In this document: one piece after another, positions 39,100 through 49,619 of the stretch
How positions within the stretch are numbered: the stretch's first letter is position 1
How the letters are laid out: every line of letters begins with the position of its first letter
Source of the DNA: Subtercola endophyticus
Lineage (GTDB): Bacteria > Actinomycetota > Actinomycetes > Actinomycetales > Microbacteriaceae
DNA: 64,000 nucleotides
Assembly (NCBI RefSeq): GCF_021044565.1
Contig: NZ_CP087997.1
Span: 2,604,001 to 2,668,000 of the forward strand
Direction of reading: 5' to 3'
Program-made: the position numbers and the translations under genes
Notes under the pieces: model-generated
Databases searched by the model: none
Seen by the model: the letters and a program-made list of their open reading frames with translations, nothing else
Told to the model about the DNA's origin: nothing

Positions 39100-39222
39100 G
39101 GGCGCTCCTACAACAACGATTGGGGGTTCTCGGGGGTCGAACGACAGATTCGACCGTCAGGCACACCATACACACCCTGTGCCCTGCATTGCCTAATCGA
39201 CTCTTTGCCTCGTCTATTCCTC

Positions 39223-39648
39223 TTATATGCAAACACCCGAATTCACACGTACCCGCCTGTGGATTCTCGTGATGTGGAGGCTCGAACCCGGTCGGACAGA
39301 AGACGACGGCTCCGGCGGCCCGGCCCTGGCCCTCGCGGTGACGTGCACGCCGAGAACAGTACGCGACACGACAACCAAAACCACCTCGCCGTTGGCCTGG
39401 CACGATTCGAGTGTCGCGCCGCCGAGTTCTGCCGCGCGAGCCGCCTGCTCGCACGGGTAGCCTGCCACCGCTCCCGAAGCGACATCGGCGGCGGCCAGCG
39501 CGGCCGACTCCGCCGCGGCCTGAACACCGTGTTTGAGCGAGATCGCGCCGCACAAGACGAGCAGCATCGCCACAACGCACACGGCGCCCGCCGCCACAGC
39601 GACGGCGAGCACAGAGCCAGCACCCCGATCATCCGCCGCCCACCTCAC
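39223..39648 (-). CDS. TadE-like secreted pilus-locus protein (Rv3654c family)
   Basis: Last gene of the tad operon, 141 aa. The motif DDRGAGSVLAVAVAAGAV followed by a single membrane helix (about residues 8-33) and KHGVQAAAESAALAAADVA is typical of the TadE-like protein found next to actinobacterial tad genes. GTG start overlaps the tadE stop (GTGA). The last 25 residues (after ARAGPPEP) have no family character and run past the usual end at ARAGPP. Confidence 0.82.
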   Translation of the reverse strand: MRWAADDRGAGSVLAVAVAAGAVCVVAMLLVLCGAISLKHGVQAAAESAALAAADVASGAVAGYPCEQAARAAELGGATLESCQANGEVVLVVVSRTVLGVHVTARARAGPPEPSSSVRPGSSLHITRIHRRVRVNSGVCI

Positions 39649-40013
39649 TTGCCACCTGCAAGAGCGCACGATCGCGCACTGACCCGAAGGCCACCCGAGT
39701 CGCCGAGACCGCCGAAGACAACGGGCGCAGTCACGGTTGCGCAGACGAACTCGCCTTCGGTCGACGAGGAGAGCTCGTGGGAACCGGCGAGGGCGCCCGC
39801 CACCGAGTCTGCCGCGCCCGTGGATTCGCCACGACCGAGGCTGCGGGCGGCCGCCGAAGCTGCATCGACGACCCTGATCTGCACACCGGCCGCTTGCACG
39901 GCCCCCAGCATCATGACGATGATGAGGGCGACAGCAGGCAGCGCGGCCGCCAGTTCGGCGGTAACCGTGCCGCGGTCGTCGCGCAGCCACTGCGGCCACT
40001 GCGCGGCACTCAT
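39645..40013 (-). CDS. tadE: TadE-family pseudopilin
   Basis: Small pilus-associated protein, 122 aa. DDRGTVTAELAAALPAVALI (about residues 12-31) is the TadE signature with the Glu at the pilin-like cleavage-site region, followed by one membrane helix; the outer part holds two Cys (FVCATV, ARSCALAG). ATG overlaps the stop of the DUF4244 pilin gene (ATGA) and its own stop overlaps the next gene. Confidence 0.88.
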   Translation of the reverse strand: MSAAQWPQWLRDDRGTVTAELAAALPAVALIIVMMLGAVQAAGVQIRVVDAASAAARSLGRGESTGAADSVAGALAGSHELSSSTEGEFVCATVTAPVVFGGLGDSGGLRVSARSCALAGGK

Positions 40014-40228
40014 CCAGACACCGTGAGCGCACGGTGGATCATGTCGGTCAGCATGCCGCGCACCTCATCCCCCCGCAGAATCACCACCAGCAGGCCGGCG
40101 AACCCCACGGCCGCCATTGTGGCTATGGCGTACTCGGCGGTCACGGAGCCGCTTTCGTCGGCCAGCATCGCGGTGATGCGGTCGATTCGTCGGAAGGGCC
40201 GCGGTGGTGTGTTGACGTAGTCGATCAT
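40010..40228 (-). CDS. Flp-type pilin (DUF4244)
   Basis: 72 aa. Basic N-terminus, then DESGSVTAEYAIATMAAVGFAGLLVV, where the G-S-x-T-A-E-Y arrangement marks a type IV/Flp pilin cleavage and assembly region with Glu at +5, and a single helix. This is the probable major subunit of the Tad pilus. ATG with AAGGAG upstream. A GGGT/GAGT tetranucleotide tract lies just 5' of the ribosome site. Confidence 0.87.
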   Translation of the reverse strand: MIDYVNTPPRPFRRIDRITAMLADESGSVTAEYAIATMAAVGFAGLLVVILRGDEVRGMLTDMIHRALTVSG

Positions 40229-40241
40229 GCAGATTTCTCCT

Positions 40242-40270
40242 TGGGTGGGTGGGTGAGTGAGTGAGTGAGT
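40242..40270. repeat. tetranucleotide tract in the pilin leader
   Basis: Three GGGT-type and four GAGT-type units in tandem (plus-strand reading) between the GspF-like gene and the DUF4244 pilin, starting next to its Shine-Dalgarno. It is noncoding; slippage would change only leader length. Confidence 0.8.
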
Positions 40271-40323
40271 TCGTGGGTGGGCGAGTGGATGACTGATGGG
40301 CTTGATACGGGTGAAAGGGGGTT

Positions 40324-41385
40324 TCAGAGAGAAGTGAAGGTCGAGGTCACCACCGAGATGAGAAGGGGAGCGACGCCCAGCAGCATGAAGGCGGGAAGCA
40401 CGCAGAGCCCGAGCGGCAGCATCAGGCGCACGGCGAGAGCCGCAGCACGCGTCTGACTTGCGGTCAAGGCTTCTCGACGCGCTTGGGCTCCCTCGGCACG
40501 GAGCAACTCCGCAGCCGGTACGCCTGCCCGCTCGGCCAGGTCGAGCACATCGTCGAGTCGTCGACGTTCGGTCGGCGAGACGATGTTTGCTGCGTGCACC
40601 GCACGCTCGGCGATCTGACGTGCGCGCGAAAGCGATGCACCGCCGCTCATGGCGACGGCCATCAGGTCGAGAGACAGGCCCGACGAGACGTGCCGCGGTT
40701 GCGCCGCCCTGACAAGCAGCGCGTTCCACCGCGACGAGACACAGAGCAGCACGGTGCCTGCGACGAGACAGATCACCCCGGGAACCGTGGCGAACAGGGT
40801 GTGCACGGTATCGAACCCCAGCACAGCGCCGAATGCCAGCCCGACCACCGGGAGCAAGGTCATCATGCGCGCCGTCGCGATCGGTGCCGCGAGTGCCACT
40901 TCGACCGTGCGCTGCACGTCGCCGACCTCGACCAGGGTCTTCGAGAAGTCGCGCAGACACTGAGCCAACGGAGCGCCGCTCTCTGTTGCCACTCGCCACG
41001 CCGCTGCGACGAGCATCCACGCCTGCCGAGAGTGAGCGGAACAGACGTTCGCTGCGGCGGCGATGGCCTCGTCGATCGGCGCGCCGTCGCCGACGGCGCC
41101 GGCCACCCGACGCACCACCCCGTTCTGCGCGGCGAATTCGATCGTGGCTGCCGAGCCTCCGGCCTCGACGGAACCGCTCATTCTCGCAAAGCCGCGGTGC
41201 GCGTGGTCTTGAGACCCCTCGGCCAGATAACGCCAAGCCCGTGCGGGTGGTACGCCTGCTTCGAGCAGAACCGCAAGTCTCTGCACGCTCGACGAAACAG
41301 CGTGGATCTGCGCCGCCCGCGATCGCGATCGACCGGCGCCGCTGCCGCCGCGCCCGCCCGCACCCCGCCTCTTCTCGTCAGACAT
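40324..41385 (-). CDS. Tad pilus inner-membrane platform protein (GspF/TadB-TadC)
   Basis: 353 aa type II secretion F-domain protein. An Arg/Gly-rich start is followed by a helical region (AVSSSVQRLAVLLEAGVPPA, about residues 29-48), two central membrane helices (about 180-235), a second helical bundle (LDLMAVAMSGGASLSRARQI) and two C-terminal hydrophobic segments. Most actinobacterial tad loci have separate TadB and TadC genes; here only this one exists between tadA and the pilin. ATG overlaps the tadA stop by 8 bp. Confidence 0.85.
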   Translation of the reverse strand: MSDEKRRGAGGRGGSGAGRSRSRAAQIHAVSSSVQRLAVLLEAGVPPARAWRYLAEGSQDHAHRGFARMSGSVEAGGSAATIEFAAQNGVVRRVAGAVGDGAPIDEAIAAAANVCSAHSRQAWMLVAAAWRVATESGAPLAQCLRDFSKTLVEVGDVQRTVEVALAAPIATARMMTLLPVVGLAFGAVLGFDTVHTLFATVPGVICLVAGTVLLCVSSRWNALLVRAAQPRHVSSGLSLDLMAVAMSGGASLSRARQIAERAVHAANIVSPTERRRLDDVLDLAERAGVPAAELLRAEGAQARREALTASQTRAAALAVRLMLPLGLCVLPAFMLLGVAPLLISVVTSTFTSL

Positions 41386-42556
41386 GGCGGCCTCCGCTCA
41401 TTCGGGAGCCGCCGATGTCGTAAGGGGATGCACCGACCAGCCGGCCTCGCGACCACACACTCGTTGGTGCTCGGGGTGGGTGCGGCGGCGGCGGCACAGG
41501 GTCTTCGATGACGACGAGTCGGCCCCGAACATCCAGTTCGAGTCGGCCGATCTGCGCCAGACGGCGACGACTGCCAGAGCGTTCAAGATGAAAGACGACG
41601 TTGATCGCGCTCACCGCTTGGCGCGCTACCGCCTCAGGCTGCAGCGCCGCGAGGGCACCCATCGCCTCGATGCGCGCCGCCACATCGTGCAGCGAGTTCG
41701 CGTGCAGGGTTCCCGCTCCCCCGTCGTGCCCGGTGTTCAGCGCCGAAAGCAGCTCACGAATCTCGGCGCCACGGCACTCGCCGAGCACGAGTCGATCAGG
41801 ACGCATGCGCAATGCCTCGCGCAGCAGCCGCTCGAGCGAGATCTCTCCGGCGCCCTCGAGGTTCGCCTGCCGGGCTTCGAGAGCCACGAAATGCGGATGC
41901 TCGACCCGAAGCTCAGAGACGTCTTCGATGGCCACGATTCGCTCACCATGCGGCGCCTCGGAGAGCAGGGCAGACAGAAGGGTCGTCTTGCCGCACCCAC
42001 CCGCACCCGTGATGAGCATGTTCGAACGGGCCTGTACATGAGCGCGAACCAGTTCGAGCTGACGCTCGTCGCAGAAGAATCCCCGCCCCTCGAGGTCGTC
42101 GAGGCTCAGCCGCCCGGCCGCCGGCACGCGCAGAGAGATGACCGTGCCCTTGGGGGCCGCCGGCGGCAAGACAGCGTGCAGTCGGACCCCGTCGTGCAGA
42201 CGCACGTCGACACACGGATTCGCTTCGTCGATGTGCCGGCCGCCCAGCGAGATGAGTCGAACGGCGAGCTGTCGCAGCTCTGCTTCACCGGGACACGACC
42301 ACGTCTCGTCACGGCAGAGCCCGTCGCCGCGATCGAACCAGAGGTCGTTCGGCCCGTTGATGAACACGTCGGTGACCGCTCGATCTCGCAAATAGGCGGC
42401 GAGGGGGCCGAAGTCGTCGGCGCCGACACGTTCCTCAGCCCCGGGTGACGCCACGCCCGCAGTGGTCGCAGGCGTGCCGGATGGTGGTGACGCGGTGAGC
42501 GTCTCATCGTGCTGCGAGCGCGAAGCAACGAAGGGAGCGAGGTGAGTCGATGTCAT
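41378..42556 (-). CDS. tadA: TadA/CpaF-type pilus assembly ATPase
   Basis: Secretion ATPase powering Tad pilus assembly, 392 aa. Walker A GAGGCGKTTLLSAL (about residues 180-193), Asp-box VAIEDVSELRVEHPH, Walker B-like RMRPDRLVLGECRGAE and His-box LHANSLHDVAAR. ACAGTA at 42563-42568 (TACTGT on the coding strand) is 6 nt before the ATG, a likely leaderless start, although the open frame continues further upstream. First gene of tadA-F-pilin-tadE-tadE-like. No prepilin peptidase is present in the window. Confidence 0.93.
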   Translation of the reverse strand: MTSTHLAPFVASRSQHDETLTASPPSGTPATTAGVASPGAEERVGADDFGPLAAYLRDRAVTDVFINGPNDLWFDRGDGLCRDETWSCPGEAELRQLAVRLISLGGRHIDEANPCVDVRLHDGVRLHAVLPPAAPKGTVISLRVPAAGRLSLDDLEGRGFFCDERQLELVRAHVQARSNMLITGAGGCGKTTLLSALLSEAPHGERIVAIEDVSELRVEHPHFVALEARQANLEGAGEISLERLLREALRMRPDRLVLGECRGAEIRELLSALNTGHDGGAGTLHANSLHDVAARIEAMGALAALQPEAVARQAVSAINVVFHLERSGSRRRLAQIGRLELDVRGRLVVIEDPVPPPPHPPRAPTSVWSRGRLVGASPYDIGGSRMSGGRHV

Positions 42557-42978
42557 GCTGCGACAGTAGGCAACGCCGCAGGTGCCGACAGGGCCGTGAC
42601 CACCATCTGTGCGAAAGCCCTGACCCCATGCGGCTGTGGAGAACCTCGCACCGGGCTGCGCGGCAACGCGGATGGCGTACGCGGACGCGAGAACCCGGCG
42701 CAGGGGTGAAACGGCCGTTAAATGAAGGGGGCGGCACCATTTGGGGGAAAAGGTGCCGCCGTAGCACCGCATGATTGGGGGGAATCAGTGTTGCGGTGCA
42801 TCCAAGCCAAAATCGACTTGGTAGCTAAGAGTTTACCTATCCGAAACATGCGCGCAAACCCCATCAGAGAATTCCCAGCATTTCGCAATCGAAACACAGG
42901 TTCACGGTCGCAATCTCGCGCAGCACCCCGCTACCTCTGTGCGGCAGAATGTGAAAGCGAGCAGTTCAAAGGAGCACA
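42557..42978. other. intergenic region between tadA and acs
   Basis: Divergent promoter region with no supported gene. It holds the tadA -10 at the left, and a 9-bp perfect hairpin GGCGGCACC (42730-42738) / GGTGCCGCC (42752-42760). AT content rises at 42800-42900 where the acs promoter must lie, but I see no convincing -35/-10 pair. Confidence 0.5.
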
Positions 42979-45045
<2,067 letters not shown>

Positions 45046-45056
45046 GGGCTCTTCCG

Positions 45057-45551
45057 CTACTCGAACGAGACGATCAACTCCACCTCGACGGGCGAATCCA
45101 GGGGCAGCACCGCAACGCCGACGGCCGAACGCGAGTGGATGCCCGCTGCCCCGAATACGTCGACCAGAAACTCCGAGGCGCCGTTGATGACACCCGGCTG
45201 GCCCGTGAAAGACGGGTCTGACGCGACGAATCCGGTCACCTTCACGACCTGCGTGACGCGGTCGAGCGATCCGATCACGCTCTGAATGGCCGCTAGCGCG
45301 TTGAGAGCGGCGATCTGCGCCATGCCCTTCGCGTCAGAAGGAGACACCAACGCATTCGCTGCCGAAACCCCAGCATCCGCCTCGACTCCGACCTTGCCCG
45401 TCTGCCCCAGCAAGCCGCCCACGAACGGCAGCTGCCCCGCGGTGAACACCAGATTTCCTGACACGACCGCGGGAACATACGCGCCCGCCGGCGCAGAGAC
45501 CGCTGGAAGCGCGATGCCGAGCTCCGCGAGCCGTGCGGCGACCCCGCTCAC
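45057..45551 (-). CDS. RidA/YjgF-family protein
   Basis: 164 aa. Members of this family deaminate reactive enamines/imines; this one is of the longer actinobacterial type (Rv3678c-like). PAGAYVPAVVSGNLVFTAGQLP (about residues 20-41; substrate pocket), VVKVTGFVASDP and SRSAVGVAVLPLDSPVEVEL are family motifs. The catalytic-Arg equivalent appears as SRSAVG. GTG start overlaps the stop of the DUF4177 gene (GTGA), so they are co-translated. Confidence 0.88.
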   Translation of the reverse strand: MSGVAARLAELGIALPAVSAPAGAYVPAVVSGNLVFTAGQLPFVGGLLGQTGKVGVEADAGVSAANALVSPSDAKGMAQIAALNALAAIQSVIGSLDRVTQVVKVTGFVASDPSFTGQPGVINGASEFLVDVFGAAGIHSRSAVGVAVLPLDSPVEVELIVSFE

Positions 45552-45784
45552 TGGGCAGCCCCGTCGTTCCACGAGCCCGCCGCCGCGGCGGCCGAAGCGG
45601 CAGCGGCCGCCGGCTCGTCACCCAGCAATGGTCGCTTCAGGTAGGCAACGATTCCCCCCTCAGGGTTCGTCACGATCTGCACGAGTTCCCAGCCGTCCGC
45701 CCCCCAGTTGTTCAGAATCGCGGCGGTGTTGTGGATCATGAGCGGCGTCGTGAGGTACTCCCACTTAGCAGGTGTTGCTGGCAA
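45548..45784 (-). CDS. DUF4177-like small protein
   Basis: 78 aa. KWEYLTTPLMIHNTAAILNN and WGADGWELVQIV match the small DUF4177 family whose core is WEYK...LNxxGxxGWELV; function unknown. The last 25 residues are Ala-rich. The frame has TTG-TTG after AAAGGAG; the second TTG (45784) has the better spacing (6 nt). Always-together pairing with RidA is seen in actinobacteria. Divergent from the penicillin-binding protein, sharing about 50 bp of promoter DNA. Confidence 0.8.
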   Translation of the reverse strand: MPATPAKWEYLTTPLMIHNTAAILNNWGADGWELVQIVTNPEGGIVAYLKRPLLGDEPAAAAASAAAAAGSWNDGAAQ

Positions 45785-45820
45785 CAACTTCTCCTTTGGC
45801 TTTTTTTCAGCTTTGTAAAT

Positions 45821-45826
45821 TATGCT
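45821..45826 (+). promoter_or_regulatory. -10 box for leaderless PBP mRNA
   Basis: TATGCT lies 7 nt before the ATG at 45834, with an AT-rich region upstream (TTTTTTTCAGCTTTGTAAAT). No Shine-Dalgarno precedes the ATG. The same 50 bp must also contain the divergent DUF4177/RidA promoter. Confidence 0.6.
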
Positions 45827-45833
45827 CGACCTT

Positions 45834-48347
45834 ATGTCTGCCCCCCAACGTAAGGTTAGTGGCGCGGTCGGAGCCATCCTGGGGTTGGTGGGCATGAGCG
45901 TCATCGCCGGCGTCCTGGTCACCGCTATGGTCACTCCGGCCCTCGCCGTCACTGGCCTCGGTGCCAACAGCACCATCAGCGTATTCGAGAACCTGCCGAG
46001 TTACATCAAACCCGACGCGCTGAGTCAGACCTCGAGCGTCTACGGCAAGAACCAAGACGGCTCAGAGGTTCTGCTGGCCTCGTTCTTCGAGCAGAACCGC
46101 CAGACCGTGGGCTGGGACGACATCAGCCAGAACGTCAAAGACGCTCTGGTCGCCACAGAAGACCCGCGGTTCTACGTGCACGGCGGCATCGATGTTCAAT
46201 CAACCACTCGCGCCCTGATCGGTAACTTCATCTCGGGCGATGTGCAGTCGGGCGCCTCCACCATCTCGCAGCAGTACGTCAAGAACATCCTCGTTCAGCG
46301 CGCCGAAGCCATCACCGACCCGGTTCAAGAGCAGGCGGCCTACGCCGAAGCGACGGCCACCACCTTCGACCGCAAGCTGAAAGAGATGAAGCTCGCCATC
46401 GGGCTCGAGAAGGAGTACAGCAAAGACGACATTCTGCTGGGCTACCTCAACATCTCGCTCTTCGGTGGGCGTGTCTACGGCATCCAAGCGGCGGCCGAGT
46501 ACTACTTCGGCGTGAGTGCCAAAGATCTCACTCTGCCGCAGGCCGCCAGTCTCGTCGCCACGGTGAACGAACCAGAGGGTCTGCGCATCGACAACCCCGA
46601 CAACATCGACGCCAACAAGGCCCGGCGCGACAAAGACGTTCTCGCCTCGATGCTCAAAGAGCACACCATCACGCAGCAGCAGTACGCCGACGCGGTCGCA
46701 ACGCCCGTGACCCCGAACATCACGCAGCCCTCCACCGGCTGCCAGACCGCCGTCGACGGCGCCGGGTTCTTCTGCGACTACGTGAAGAAGATCATCGAGC
46801 AAGACACCACCTTCGGCGACACGGCGGATGCCCGTGAACACGCCCTCAACACCGGTGGCTACAAGATTCACACCACCCTCGACATGAACCTGCAGAAGTC
46901 TGCAGACGACACGGTGAAGTACTACATTCCGTACACCACCGATGTTCTCGACCTCGGCGCCGTTCTGGTCACCGTCGAGCCCGGCACCGGGCGTGTCACG
47001 AGCATGGCGCAGAACAAGAACTTCTCTGAAGACCCGGCAGCGCCGGCCGACTCGACCTCCATCAACTACTCGACCGACGTCGAGTACGGCGGGTCGACCG
47101 GATTCCAGGTCGGGTCGACGTACAAGCTCTTCACCCTCATCAACTGGCTGCAGACCGGCCACTCGCTGGGCGATATCGTCAACGGGGCCAACGGGCAGAA
47201 GTTCAATATGTCGAGCTTCCGCAACTGCGACGGCACCAGTGGAGGCACATACTCCCCACAGAACGACGCGGGTGAATCCGGCGGCCGGGCAACCGTGCTG
47301 AACCAGTTCGAAGAGTCGGTGAACAACGCGTTCATCGCCATGTCGCAGCAGCTCGATGCCTGCGACATCCGCGATGTCGCCAAGTCGCTCGGTGTGCACC
47401 GCGCCGACAACACGCCGCTGCAGACCAACATCACCGCGGTGCTCGGCACCAACGAGATCGCGCCGCTCACCATGGCCGCGGCCTACGCCGGCGTCATCAA
47501 CAAGGGCATGTTCTGCTCGCCCATCGCTATCGACAGCATCACCGACGCCTCCGGGGCGGCAGTGGATGTTCCGAAGTCGACCTGCACGCAGGCCATCGAC
47601 CCGAAGATCGCCGTCGCCGCTTCGTACGCGATGCAGGGCGTCATCCAGAACGGAACAGCGACCCCCGCGAACCCGCACGACGGCACTTCGCACGCAGGCA
47701 AGACCGGTACGACAGACAACGAAGAAAGCGTGTGGCTGGTCGGTGGTACGACCAAGCTCGTCACCGCATCCTGGACCGGAAACGTCACCGGGCACGTCTC
47801 GATCAGGCACAGCACCATCGACGGCCCCGGCAGCGGCGGCGTCGGGTCGGGCCTGTCTCGTCTGTACATGTGGCGCGACTTCTACGAGAACACGGCCGAC
47901 GCGTACGGCGGAGACGACTTCGCGACGCCCGATCGTAACCTCACCAACGGCACGTCGGTGACAGTTCCCGACGTGTCGGGCCTGTCGATGGATTCCGCGC
48001 AGAACAGGCTCACGAACGCCGGGTTCAGCCCCGACGACGGTGGCGCGGTCGACTCCGACAAGCCGGCCGGGCAGGTGGCGCGAACCGATCCCCCGGGCGG
48101 CTCGAGCATCACCAAGGGCTCGAACGTGACGGTGTACACGAGCAACGGCAAGCTGACGAACCTGCCCGACACCACGGGCGATTCGGTGGGCAGCGCGACG
48201 TCGCAGCTGAAGGGCTTCACAGTGACGACACAGGTCAGCCCCGACCCCACGTGTAAACCCGATACGGTCGTCAGTCAGACGCCCGGCGCGGGGCTCGTGA
48301 ATCCATCGTCGACGACCGTTAGCCTTGTCATATGCCCCAAGAAGTAG
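45834..48347 (+). CDS. bifunctional penicillin-binding protein with PASTA domains (PonA2-like)
   Basis: Class A PBP polymerising and cross-linking peptidoglycan, 837 aa. One N-terminal membrane helix (about residues 13-38); GT51 transglycosylase with ATEDPRFYVHGGID and GASTISQQYVKNIL (about 110-160); transpeptidase with STYK (GSTYKLFTLINW), a SxN-type SVNNAF and KTGTTDNEESVW; two C-terminal PASTA domains (VTVPDVSGLSMDSAQNRL and a second that ends VSLVICPKK). The start at 45834 is chosen because TATGCT precedes it by 7 nt; an ATG four codons upstream overlaps this box. Followed by a metallophosphoesterase, as with Mycobacterium ponA2. Confidence 0.94.
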   Translation: MSAPQRKVSGAVGAILGLVGMSVIAGVLVTAMVTPALAVTGLGANSTISVFENLPSYIKPDALSQTSSVYGKNQDGSEVLLASFFEQNRQTVGWDDISQNVKDALVATEDPRFYVHGGIDVQSTTRALIGNFISGDVQSGASTISQQYVKNILVQRAEAITDPVQEQAAYAEATATTFDRKLKEMKLAIGLEKEYSKDDILLGYLNISLFGGRVYGIQAAAEYYFGVSAKDLTLPQAASLVATVNEPEGLRIDNPDNIDANKARRDKDVLASMLKEHTITQQQYADAVATPVTPNITQPSTGCQTAVDGAGFFCDYVKKIIEQDTTFGDTADAREHALNTGGYKIHTTLDMNLQKSADDTVKYYIPYTTDVLDLGAVLVTVEPGTGRVTSMAQNKNFSEDPAAPADSTSINYSTDVEYGGSTGFQVGSTYKLFTLINWLQTGHSLGDIVNGANGQKFNMSSFRNCDGTSGGTYSPQNDAGESGGRATVLNQFEESVNNAFIAMSQQLDACDIRDVAKSLGVHRADNTPLQTNITAVLGTNEIAPLTMAAAYAGVINKGMFCSPIAIDSITDASGAAVDVPKSTCTQAIDPKIAVAASYAMQGVIQNGTATPANPHDGTSHAGKTGTTDNEESVWLVGGTTKLVTASWTGNVTGHVSIRHSTIDGPGSGGVGSGLSRLYMWRDFYENTADAYGGDDFATPDRNLTNGTSVTVPDVSGLSMDSAQNRLTNAGFSPDDGGAVDSDKPAGQVARTDPPGGSSITKGSNVTVYTSNGKLTNLPDTTGDSVGSATSQLKGFTVTTQVSPDPTCKPDTVVSQTPGAGLVNPSSTTVSLVICPKK

Positions 48348-48360
48348 AAACCTGCGAGTG

Positions 48361-49398
48361 AGTCGGCGAACCGGCTCCCCCGCCGCAACCGACCCTGCAC
48401 CCCTCGCCGGCACCGCGCTCGACGCAGCGCTCGACGCACTTGTGAAGACGGCCGTCACCGCGGCGGGTGTGACGGCCGCTGCCGGCGTGGGTGCCTTCGC
48501 CTGGGGCTCGCTCGTCGAGCGTCGGCTGTTCACCCTGCGCCGGGTCACTGCGCCAGTGCTGGCCAAGGGCGCCGACCCGATCAAGGTGCTGCACCTCTCG
48601 GACTTTCACCTCGCGCCCTGGCAAGAGCAGAAGCAGCGCTGGATCCGCCAGCTCGCGAACCTCAAGCCCGACCTCGTGGTCGACACCGGCGACAACCTCG
48701 GCCACGTCGACAGCTACGACGCACTCGCCTACGCCCTCGAACCGCTGCGGGGCATCCCGGGTGTCTTCGTGAACGGATCGAACGACTACTGGGCCCCCGG
48801 CTTCAAGAATCCGCTGAAGTACTTCTTGGGGCCGTCCCGCGCCCCGCGTGAGCCCGCCCGACTCGACCTCGAGCGCGAGCACGACATCTTCGCGTCGCTG
48901 GGCTGGCGTGACCTGAACAACAAAGCGGCGTCACTGGATGTTCGGGGAACCCACATCGAACTCTTCGGTGTCGACGACCCCCACCGCCGCTACGACCGGC
49001 TGGAACTCATCTCGGGGGCGCTCGACGACCTTCGCGAAGAAGAGTCCGACGACGACAACGCGAACGAGAACAACACGGTCTCCGACCGCAGCACCCTGAC
49101 CATCGGGGTCGCCCATGCGCCCTACCAACGCGTTCTCAACTCGTTTGTGAACCACGGCGCGCAGGTCATCTTCGCGGGTCACACGCACGGCGGTCAGGTC
49201 TGCGTTCCCGGCTTCGGTGCCCTGGTGACGAACTGCGACATTCCACGCAAACAGGTCAAGGGTCTGAGCCTCTGGCGGCGCGGTCGCCGCGCGGCATACC
49301 TGAACGTGTCAGCGGGGCTCGGAACATCCATCTACGCCCCCGTGCGCTTCGCCTGCCTGCCCGAGGCGACCCTGCTCACCCTCACCCCGGCCCACTGA
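48361..49398 (+). CDS. membrane-anchored metallophosphoesterase (YkuE-like)
   Basis: 345 aa calcineurin-like phosphoesterase. One N-terminal hydrophobic segment (about residues 27-50), then LHLSDFHLAPWQ (metal ligands), VVDTGDNLGH, FVNGSNDYWAP (Asn-His-Asp box with N-D), GVAHAPYQR and AGHTHGGQVCVPG. An acidic insert EEESDDDNANEN lies in the middle. GTG at 48361 follows the PBP stop by 13 bp; an alternative TTG at 48325 would overlap the PBP gene. Substrate unknown; conserved next to ponA2. Confidence 0.88.
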   Translation, partial: SRRTGSPAATDPAPLAGTALDAALDALVKTAVTAAGVTAAAGVGAFAWGSLVERRLFTLRRVTAPVLAKGADPIKVLHLSDFHLAPWQEQKQRWIRQLANLKPDLVVDTGDNLGHVDSYDALAYALEPLRGIPGVFVNGSNDYWAPGFKNPLKYFLGPSRAPREPARLDLEREHDIFASLGWRDLNNKAASLDVRGTHIELFGVDDPHRRYDRLELISGALDDLREEESDDDNANENNTVSDRSTLTIGVAHAPYQRVLNSFVNHGAQVIFAGHTHGGQVCVPGFGALVTNCDIPRKQVKGLSLWRRGRRAAYLNVSAGLGTSIYAPVRFACLPEATLLTLTPAH

Positions 49399-49491
49399 CG
49401 CACGAATGGATGCCCGCGTACCGCGGCACTCGAAAGATCAGGTACTCTAGATAAGTTGTTCTGGCCGGGTCATTCCGGTTCGAATTTCGAT

Positions 49492-49565
49492 CGGGGTATG
49501 GCGCAGCTTGGTAGCGCGCGTCGTTCGGGACGACGAGGTCGCAGGTTCAAATCCTGTTACCCCGA
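49492..49565 (+). tRNA. tRNA-Pro (anticodon CGG)
   Basis: Acceptor CGGGGTA/TACCCCG, D arm GCGC/GCGC, anticodon stem CGTCG/CGACG with loop TTCGGGA (CGG), T arm GCAGG/CCTGT with TTCAAAT, discriminator A. 74 nt, CCA not encoded. Reads CCG, a very frequent codon here. Confidence 0.95.
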
Positions 49566-49572
49566 CAAAATG

Positions 49573-49600
49573 AAAAAGGTCACCGCCAGGTGGCCTTTTT
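49573..49600. terminator. bidirectional terminator between tRNA-Pro and tdk
   Basis: AAAAAGGTCACC and GGTGGCCTTTTT pair over 12 positions (one G-T) around a 4-nt loop, giving a T tract on either strand. It lies 8 bp after tRNA-Pro and 20 bp after the tdk stop, serving both convergent genes. Confidence 0.9.
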
Positions 49601-49619
49601 CTTGTTTGGCAGCGGAGTC

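Noticed and set aside
39139..39155. LexA-like inverted repeat near the topA promoter (GTCGAA...TTCGAC)
   Set aside because: The arm spacing is one base longer than the LexA box and the inner C/G positions do not match.
40242..40270. Phase-variable coding repeat
   Set aside because: The tetranucleotide tract is noncoding and upstream of the ribosome site, so slippage cannot shift a reading frame.
42730..42760. Small RNA gene or riboswitch upstream of acs
   Set aside because: Only one simple hairpin is present; no known aptamer core or promoter could be identified.
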